Assembly: GCA_944377425.1 (NCBI GenBank)
Contig: CALWEX010000083.1
Span: forward strand, 1 to 36,073
Source of the DNA: an uncultured Clostridia bacterium
GTDB lineage: Bacteria; Bacillota; Clostridia; Lachnospirales; Anaerotignaceae
Direction of reading: 5' to 3'
Length of the DNA stretch: 36,073 bases
Part shown: in pieces, positions 30,968-36,073 of the stretch
How positions within the stretch are numbered: the first letter of the stretch is position 1
How the letters are laid out: each line of letters opens with the position of its first letter
Made by a program: the position numbers and the translations under genes
The notes under the pieces: generated by a model
The model's database searches: none
The model's input: only the letters and a program-made list of their open reading frames with translations
Told to the model about the DNA's origin: nothing

Positions 30968-30982
30968 TGGCACAGCATTTGC
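30968..30982 (+). promoter_or_regulatory. Sigma-54 (-24/-12) promoter of the por operon
   Basis: TGGCAC-N5-TTGC, followed by T, matches the sigma-54 consensus at every conserved position, with a T before the GG. The predicted start is near 30994, about 43 nt before the first gene. The activator gene lies divergently next to it. The rest of 30790-30960 is very AT-rich and could bend to allow looping. Confidence 0.92.
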
Positions 30983-31036
30983 TATTTATAATTACAGGTT
31001 CAAATTAAAAAAAAGAATACAAGGAGGTAATTTATC

Positions 31037-31609
31037 TTGTCAAATGTATTGGAAATAAGATGGCACGGACGCGGCGGTCAGGGTGCAAAAACAGCTTCCC
31101 TTCTTCTTGCCGATGTAGCGTTTAACACTGGTAAATATGTTCAGGGCTTCCCAGAATACGGCCCAGAAAGAATGGGTGCTCCTATTACTGCTTATAACAG
31201 AATAAGTGATGACCCTATTAGAGTTCATTCAAATATTTATGACCCTGAATTTGTTGTAGTAGTAGATGAAACACTTCTTGAGTGTGTAGATGTAACAAAG
31301 GGACTTAAAAAAGACGGAGCTATTGTTATTAACTCAGCTAAAACACCAGATGAGATTAGACCACTCCTTAAAGGATATGAGGGCAGAGTTTATACAGTAG
31401 ATGCAAGAAAGATTTCTGTTGCAGCTCTTGGAAAATACTTCCCTAACTCACCTATGCTTGCAGCTATAGTTAAGGTTACAGGCATAATGGACGACGAATC
31501 ATTCCTTAAAGAAATGGAAGGTTCATATAAACATAAATTTGCTTCCAAACCGGAGGTTATCGAGGGCAATATGAACGCTCTTAGAATGTCATTACAGGAG
31601 GTAAAATAA
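31037..31609 (+). CDS. porG: 2-oxoacid:ferredoxin oxidoreductase, gamma subunit
   Basis: This 190-aa protein is the gamma subunit of a four-subunit pyruvate (or related 2-oxoacid) ferredoxin oxidoreductase, which decarboxylates the 2-oxoacid to an acyl-CoA while reducing ferredoxin. The diagnostic start RWHGRGGQGAKTASLLLA and FPEYGPERMGAPITAY are present. The start is TTG, 9 nt after AGGAGG. It is the first gene of a gamma-delta-alpha-beta operon, the order seen in Thermotoga and archaea, and its stop overlaps the next start (TAATG). Pyruvate is the default substrate; 2-oxoisovalerate cannot be excluded from sequence. Confidence 0.93.
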   Translation: MSNVLEIRWHGRGGQGAKTASLLLADVAFNTGKYVQGFPEYGPERMGAPITAYNRISDDPIRVHSNIYDPEFVVVVDETLLECVDVTKGLKKDGAIVINSAKTPDEIRPLLKGYEGRVYTVDARKISVAALGKYFPNSPMLAAIVKVTGIMDDESFLKEMEGSYKHKFASKPEVIEGNMNALRMSLQEVK

Positions 31610-31911
31610 TGTCATCAGTAGATTTTATAAATGAAAACATAAACTGGAAAGATATAACTCCTGGCGGAGAAGTTTACGAAGGCGGTACAGCCGCTGATTT
31701 TAGAACAGGAGACTGGAGAGTAAGTATTCCGGAATTTATAGCTGACAAATGCAAACAGTGCCTTCTTTGCACACCTGTTTGTCCTGATGCTGCTATTCCT
31801 GTTGAAAACGGCAAAAGAGCTGATTTTGATTTTGACCACTGCAAGGGCTGCGGCATCTGCGCCAAAGTATGTCCTTTCGGTGCTATTGTAATGAAAAAGG
31901 AGGAAAAATAA
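31609..31911 (+). CDS. porD: 2-oxoacid:ferredoxin oxidoreductase, delta (ferredoxin-like) subunit
   Basis: This 100-aa electron-transfer subunit carries two [4Fe-4S] motifs, CKQCLLCTPVCP and CKGCGICAKVCP, in the C-terminal half. They relay electrons from the thiamine site of the beta subunit to external ferredoxin. The N-terminal 45 residues are the usual extension that docks on the other subunits. AGGAGGT sits 7 nt before the ATG, which overlaps the porG stop; the stop codon abuts the next start directly. Confidence 0.94.
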   Translation: MSSVDFINENINWKDITPGGEVYEGGTAADFRTGDWRVSIPEFIADKCKQCLLCTPVCPDAAIPVENGKRADFDFDHCKGCGICAKVCPFGAIVMKKEEK

Positions 31912-33093
31912 ATGGCTATAAGAGAAAGATTATCCGGTAATGAGGCAGTGGCAATAGCGATGCGCCAGATTAATCCTGATGTTATGGCTGCTTTCCCTAT
32001 CACTCCTTCAACAGAAATTCCACAGTACTTTTCAACATTTGTTGCAAACGGACAGGTTGATACAGAGTTTGTACCTGTAGAGAGCGAGCACTCAGCAATG
32101 AGCGCATGTGTTGGTAGTGAGGCTGCCGGCGCAAGAACACTTACAGCTACATCTTCATGCGGTCTTGCACTTATGTGGGAGGAACTTTACATAGCTGCTT
32201 CTTGCAGACTTCCTATTGCTCTTGCTTGTGTAAACAGAGCACTTTCTGGCCCTATCAACATCAACTGCGACCATTCAGACTCTATGGGCGCAAGAGATTC
32301 AGGCTGGATTCAGATTTATTCAGAAAACAATCAGGAAGCTTACGACAACTTTGTTCAGGCTTACAGAATTGCAGAGCATAAAGACGTTAGACTCCCTATT
32401 ATGATTTGTCAGGATGGTTTCATTACAAGCCACGCTGTTGAAAACATTAACCTTCTTGAGGACAAAGAAGTTAAAGACTTTGTAGGCGAGTACAACCCAC
32501 AGGAATACCTTCTTAACCAAGACCATTCTATGGCTGTAGGTCCTTATGACATTCCTGCTTACTACATGGAGCACAAAAAACAGCAGGCTGTAGCTATGGA
32601 AAATGCTAAACAGGTTATACTTGATGTAGCAGCTGAATTTGAGAAAATTTCAGGCAGAAAATATGGCCTTTTTGAAACATATAAACTTGATGACGCAGAA
32701 TGTGCCATTGTTATAATCAACTCCGCAGCTGGAACAGCTAAAGACGCTGTTGACAAGCTCAGAGCTGAAGGAAAGAAAGTCGGCCTTCTTAAAATAAGAG
32801 TATTCAGACCATTCCCAGCTAAAGAAATAGCTGAAGCACTTAAGAACGTTAAAGTTCTTGCTGTTATGGACAGATGCGAAGGCTTCTCATCACAGGGCGG
32901 CCCTCTTGGTGCTGAAGTAAAGAGTGCTCTTTATACAGCAGGCTCAACAACCAAAGTTGTAGATTACATCTACGGTATTGGCGGTAGAGATGTTAGAGTA
33001 GAAAATATCGAAGAAGTATACGGCGCTTTATTCGACATACTTGCTACAGGCAATATTGGCGAAACATACCGTTACTTATCACTTAGAGACTAA
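31912..33093 (+). CDS. porA: 2-oxoacid:ferredoxin oxidoreductase, alpha subunit
   Basis: This 393-aa subunit holds the pyrimidine-binding part of the thiamine pyrophosphate site and the CoA domain. AAFPITPSTEIPQYF near residues 24-38 and EFVPVESEHSAMSACVGSEA near 52-71 (catalytic-type Glu in the ESEHSA motif) are characteristic, as is TSSCGLALMWEELYIAA. The C-terminal half (LRAEGKKVGLLKIRVFRPFP) is the transketolase-C-like domain. Length is typical of PorA. The ATG abuts the porD stop codon, with GGAGG 7 nt upstream. Confidence 0.95.
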   Translation: MAIRERLSGNEAVAIAMRQINPDVMAAFPITPSTEIPQYFSTFVANGQVDTEFVPVESEHSAMSACVGSEAAGARTLTATSSCGLALMWEELYIAASCRLPIALACVNRALSGPININCDHSDSMGARDSGWIQIYSENNQEAYDNFVQAYRIAEHKDVRLPIMICQDGFITSHAVENINLLEDKEVKDFVGEYNPQEYLLNQDHSMAVGPYDIPAYYMEHKKQQAVAMENAKQVILDVAAEFEKISGRKYGLFETYKLDDAECAIVIINSAAGTAKDAVDKLRAEGKKVGLLKIRVFRPFPAKEIAEALKNVKVLAVMDRCEGFSSQGGPLGAEVKSALYTAGSTTKVVDYIYGIGGRDVRVENIEEVYGALFDILATGNIGETYRYLSLRD

Positions 33094-33108
33094 GAGGAGG
33101 CGTTTGAA

Positions 33109-34038
33109 TTGGCAAACTTTAAAGAAATAATGAGCAGGCCTGAAAGACTTACAGGCGGCCATAGAATGTGCGCCGGATGCGGCGGTACAATAGCTGTTAG
33201 AAACGTGCTTAAAGCATTAAAACCAGAGGATAAGGCTGTTATAGCCAACGCTACAGGCTGTCTTGAGGTTTCTACATTTATGTATCCTTATACAGCTTGG
33301 ACAGATTCATACATTCATAACGCTTTTGAAAACGCCGGAGCTACATTAAGCGGTGTTGAAGCAGCTTATAATGTAATGAAGAGAAAAGGCAAAATTGATG
33401 ATACATTCAAATTTATAGCATTCGGCGGTGACGGCGGTACATACGATATCGGTTTCCAGTCACTTTCAGGTGCTATGGAAAGAAATCACGACCTTGTTTA
33501 TGTTTGCTACGATAACGGCGCTTACATGAATACAGGTATCCAGCGTTCTTCTGCTACACCTATGTATGCTGACACAACAACAACACCTGCTGGCAAAGTA
33601 TCAGAAGGTAAAACACAGAACAGAAAAGACCTTGCTGAAATTATAGCAAGCCATCATATACCTTATGTTGCACAGACAACATTTATTGGTAACTTCAGCG
33701 ACCTTCATGCAAAGGCTGAAAAGGCTATTTATACAAAAGGCGCTGCATACCTTAACATAATGGCTCCTTGTCCAAGAGGCTGGAGATACCCAACAGAAAA
33801 CATTATGGAAATGTGTAAGTTAGGTGTTGAAACATGCTACTGGCCTATGTTTGAGGTTATAGACGGCAAGTGGATACTTAACTATAAACCAAAGAACAAA
33901 CTTCCTATTGAAGACTTCCTTAAACCACAGGGAAGATTCAAACATCTCTTTAAGAAAGGCAACGAGCACTATATTGAAGAAATTCAGAAAGACGTTGACA
34001 AGAGATGGGAGCAGCTTCTTAAATTCTGTGAGGAATAA
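33109..34038 (+). CDS. porB: 2-oxoacid:ferredoxin oxidoreductase, beta subunit
   Basis: This 309-aa subunit binds thiamine pyrophosphate and one [4Fe-4S] cluster. The TPP motif is visible as FGGDGGTYDIGFQSLSGAME with the downstream YDNGAYMNTG. Cys21 and Cys24 (MCAGCGG), Cys51 (ATGCLEV) and Cys221 (APCPRGW) fit the four cluster ligands. The start is TTG, 8 nt after GAGGAGG. It is the last gene of the operon and is followed by a very stable terminator. The alpha-beta pairing and the tyrosine/asparagine-rich substrate loop resemble pyruvate enzymes. Confidence 0.95.
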   Translation: MANFKEIMSRPERLTGGHRMCAGCGGTIAVRNVLKALKPEDKAVIANATGCLEVSTFMYPYTAWTDSYIHNAFENAGATLSGVEAAYNVMKRKGKIDDTFKFIAFGGDGGTYDIGFQSLSGAMERNHDLVYVCYDNGAYMNTGIQRSSATPMYADTTTTPAGKVSEGKTQNRKDLAEIIASHHIPYVAQTTFIGNFSDLHAKAEKAIYTKGAAYLNIMAPCPRGWRYPTENIMEMCKLGVETCYWPMFEVIDGKWILNYKPKNKLPIEDFLKPQGRFKHLFKKGNEHYIEEIQKDVDKRWEQLLKFCEE

Positions 34039-34091
34039 TTTTGGAAGCTTTATATCCAGATACCCCAAAATATTAACCATAAAATGCACAC

Positions 34092-34136
34092 ACACAGAAA
34101 AAGGCCGGAGGAGAAATCCTTCGGTTTTTTCTGTGT
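34092..34136 (+). terminator. Intrinsic terminator of the por operon
   Basis: ACACAGAAAAA...CCGGAGGA and TCCTTCGG...TTTTTTCTGTGT nest into one long stem closed by a GAAA loop, 54 nt after porB. 34140-34390 is AT-rich and holds no gene. Confidence 0.9.
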
Positions 34137-34392
34137 ATAAAAAATAAAATCTATAATTATTTATCAGTATTTGGGGTCAGAAAGCATTCAAAAAAAGTTG
34201 AAAAGAGCTAAAAACAGCAGTTTATTTATGTTTTTTGTTGTAAATTAATAAAAAAATAAATAGCAATATGTAATGATTTTACAATAACATTATGAGTGTA
34301 TTTGTTATATGGACATATGTCTGAAAAACTGGGCTTTGAAGGTTGGTTTTTGTGTAGATTCGCTGAAAAATGGTATAAAATATAATACTTTG

Positions 34393-34421
34393 TTGTACTC
34401 AAAGACTAATTGTGCTATATT
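34393..34421 (+). promoter_or_regulatory. Promoter of the glycine-riboswitch transcript
   Basis: TTGTAC and TATATT are 17 bp apart and end 35 nt before the glycine aptamer. Confidence 0.7.
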
Positions 34422-34455
34422 ATTCAAGTAATCGCTTTAATGTGCGATAAAAATA

Positions 34456-34534
34456 CTCTGGAGAGTCTTGTTTACTCAAGCGCCGAAGGTGTAAAGCGGC
34501 AAAGGCCGCCAATCTCTCAGGCAAAAGGACAGAG
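34456..34534 (+). promoter_or_regulatory. Glycine riboswitch (single gcvT-type aptamer)
   Basis: The conserved glycine-aptamer blocks are all present: CTCTGGAGAG at the 5' side, GCGCCGAAGG and GTAAA in the middle, and AATCTCTCAGGCAAAAGGAC at the 3' side, closed by CTCTG/CAGAG pairing. There is no second aptamer; instead the self-complementary AGCTATATAGCT follows at once, as in singlet switches with a vestigial ghost aptamer. It controls the alanine/glycine symporter gene through the terminator at 34559. Confidence 0.95.
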
Positions 34535-34558
34535 CTATATAGCTTAGCCTTTCTCCGG

Positions 34559-34583
34559 AAGCCGACAGTAAATCGGCTTTTTT
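34559..34583 (+). terminator. Riboswitch expression-platform terminator
   Basis: AAGCCGA and TCGGCTT pair around CAGTAAA and are followed by TTTTT, 25 nt after the aptamer and about 50 nt before the symporter gene. Confidence 0.85.
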
Positions 34584-34631
34584 ATATTCTCAAAATTTAG
34601 GGATTATATTTTTTAAGGGGGAAACAGAATT

Positions 34632-36056
34632 ATGTTGACACAAATTAATGATTTTCTTGTAGCGGTAGACAACCTTGTATGGGGTGTGCCTCTTATGGTT
34701 GTTATACTGGCAACGGGTATATTCCTTACAGTTAGGGTAGGGCTTTTGCAGATATTTAAACTGCCTTTAGCTCTTAAGTACATGTTCCTTAACGAAGAAG
34801 AAGGCCATGGCGAGGTTACAAGCTTTGGCGCCCTTTGTACAGCTCTTTCAGCAACAATAGGAACAGGTAACATTGTAGGTGTTGCTACAGCTATTGTTTC
34901 CGGTGGTCCGGGAGCTCTTTTCTGGATGTGGATGGCTGCGTTCTTTGGTATGGCTACAAAGTATGCCGAAGGTCTTTTGGCTGTTAAATACAGAGTTGTA
35001 GGCGATGACGGACACGTTTTAGGCGGACCGTTTTATTACATAGAAAATGGTATGGGCAAAGGCTGGAGATGGCTTGCCATGATATTCGCATTTTTTGGTC
35101 TGTGCGTTGGCCTTTTTGGTATAGGTACATTTACACAGATAAACGGTATATCATCAGCAGTTAAAAACTTCTTTGACCCTGAAAACACACATATAGCCTT
35201 TTCGCTTTTTGGTAATGATTATTCAATATTTGTTGTAATTGCAGGCGTTCTTGTTACACTTTTTGTAGCTCTTGTTATATTAGGCGGACTTAAAAGAATT
35301 GCCAGTGTATCACAGGTTGTAGTGCCTTTTATGGCTGTTATATATGTTGTATTTTGCGGAGCTTTGATTATATGTAATTTAGGTGCTGTTCCTTCAGCTT
35401 TTGCTACTATAATAAAAGGTGCTTTTAACCCTCAGGCTGTTACAGGCGGTATTGTGGGCAGCATGATAGTTGCAATGCAAAAAGGTATAGCAAGAGGTAT
35501 TTTCTCTAACGAAGCCGGCCTTGGTTCTGCACCTATAGCCGCTGCCGCAGCTCAAACAAAAGAGCCTGCAAGACAGGGCCTTGTAACAATGACAGGAACA
35601 TTTATTGATACAATAGTTATTTGTACTCTTACAGGCCTTTCAATAGTAATTACAGAGTCATGGAATGTAGGCCTTGAAGGTGTTGAAGTTACAACAAGAG
35701 CATTCCAAATGGGTATACCTTTCCTTGCGCCGCAGGTTGCAAGTTTTGTGCTTATGGTTTGCCTTGTATTCTTTGCTTTTACTACTATACTTGGCTGGGA
35801 CTACTACAGCGAAAGATGCCTTGAATACATGACAAAAGGCAGTAAAAAAGCCGTTATTATTTACAGATGGCTTTACATATTAGCAGTATTTATAGGTCCA
35901 TATATGACAGTTTCTGCGGTTTGGACAATAGCCGATATATTTAATGGCCTTATGGCGTTCCCTAACCTTGTGGCTCTGCTTTTCCTTAATGGTGTAATAG
36001 TTAAAGAAACAAAGAGCTATTTTGAAAGAAAACGCAATAAATTAACAAATGATTAA
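34632..36056 (+). CDS. Alanine/glycine:cation symporter (AGCS family)
   Basis: This 474-aa membrane protein is a sodium-coupled alanine/glycine carrier. AGCS family motifs include SFGALCTALSATIGTGNIVGVATAI (residues about 63-87, given here by its core ATIGTGNIVGVA), GPGALFWMWMAAFFGMATKYAE and the NEAGLGSAPIAAAAA motif near residue 295. It has about ten to eleven hydrophobic segments and a basic C-terminus. GGGGG lies 8 nt before the ATG. A glycine riboswitch directly upstream confirms glycine as a relevant ligand. In position it follows the por operon but has its own promoter. The reading frame ends 17 nt before the window edge. Confidence 0.95.
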   Translation: MLTQINDFLVAVDNLVWGVPLMVVILATGIFLTVRVGLLQIFKLPLALKYMFLNEEEGHGEVTSFGALCTALSATIGTGNIVGVATAIVSGGPGALFWMWMAAFFGMATKYAEGLLAVKYRVVGDDGHVLGGPFYYIENGMGKGWRWLAMIFAFFGLCVGLFGIGTFTQINGISSAVKNFFDPENTHIAFSLFGNDYSIFVVIAGVLVTLFVALVILGGLKRIASVSQVVVPFMAVIYVVFCGALIICNLGAVPSAFATIIKGAFNPQAVTGGIVGSMIVAMQKGIARGIFSNEAGLGSAPIAAAAAQTKEPARQGLVTMTGTFIDTIVICTLTGLSIVITESWNVGLEGVEVTTRAFQMGIPFLAPQVASFVLMVCLVFFAFTTILGWDYYSERCLEYMTKGSKKAVIIYRWLYILAVFIGPYMTVSAVWTIADIFNGLMAFPNLVALLFLNGVIVKETKSYFERKRNKLTND

Positions 36057-36073
36057 GCAGCAAACAGCCGTCA

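Noticed and set aside
34311..34322. GACATATGTC palindrome upstream of the symporter promoter
   Set aside because: It is a short AT-rich palindrome about 70 bp upstream of the promoter with no partner site; expected by chance.
1..36073. CRISPR arrays, insertion sequences, prophage or integrase genes
   Set aside because: No tandem direct repeats with spacers, transposase or integrase motifs were seen on either strand.

Overview
The window is a low-GC Firmicute chromosome segment, most likely an anaerobic member of the Clostridia in or near the Lachnospirales. This rests on the AT-rich intergenic DNA, strong AGGAGG ribosome binding sites, frequent TTG/GTG starts, a four-subunit 2-oxoacid:ferredoxin oxidoreductase, superoxide-reductase-type sequence, and small proteins of types I associate with that order (a DUF6472-like and a DUF5721-like protein, a Cys-rich mini-protein). 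No phage, insertion sequence, CRISPR array or rRNA was seen. The taxonomic call is an inference.

Layout. 1-5200: tail of an unknown gene, a folate cyclodeaminase, then a leftward MarR regulator plus heterodimeric ABC exporter operon. 5200-7060: a leftward CPA2 cation/proton antiporter behind a structured terminator-bearing leader that lies only 17 nt after a tRNA-Lys gene, apparently read from the tRNA promoter. 7190-12730: a secreted subtilase, a NifX-like His-rich protein, an 81-aa gene behind a candidate attenuator, an M29 aminopeptidase, and an intracellular-type subtilase with a small partner. 12900-18700: a Cys/Gly/Asn-rich mini-protein, a beta-propeller-like/coiled-coil protein, htpG with a perfect CIRCE element, a YczE-like membrane protein divergent from a PadR regulator with a textbook PadR box between them, and a DUF5721-like protein. 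18780-21290: an MBOAT acyltransferase overlapping an SGNH/DHHW-like partner, probably for cell-surface polysaccharide acylation. 21370-26400: glnS, a zinc-ribbon membrane protein, 5-formyl-THF cyclo-ligase, a DUF6472-like protein and ftsH. 26560-28200: a redox cluster made of a HTH regulator fused to a complete desulfoferrodoxin-like module, a frameshifted flavin split-barrel protein and a HxlR regulator. 28300-36060: an RlmI-like methyltransferase, then a PAS-AAA+ sigma-54 activator divergent from a porGDAB-type operon carrying an almost ideal -24/-12 promoter, and finally an alanine/glycine symporter under a single-aptamer glycine riboswitch.

How it fits together. Much of the window is locally regulated: MarR, PadR, CIRCE/HrcA, sigma-54, glycine riboswitch and two candidate leader RNAs all sit beside the genes they probably control. 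The right end reads as amino-acid/2-oxoacid fermentation (Na+-coupled Ala/Gly uptake beside ferredoxin-reducing 2-oxoacid oxidation under a dedicated activator). The strongest candidates for something little described are the HTH-desulfoferrodoxin fusion, which keeps all the metal ligands but lacks the canonical Glu-Lys pair of superoxide reductases, the tRNA-linked antiporter leader, and the attenuated leader of the 81-aa gene.
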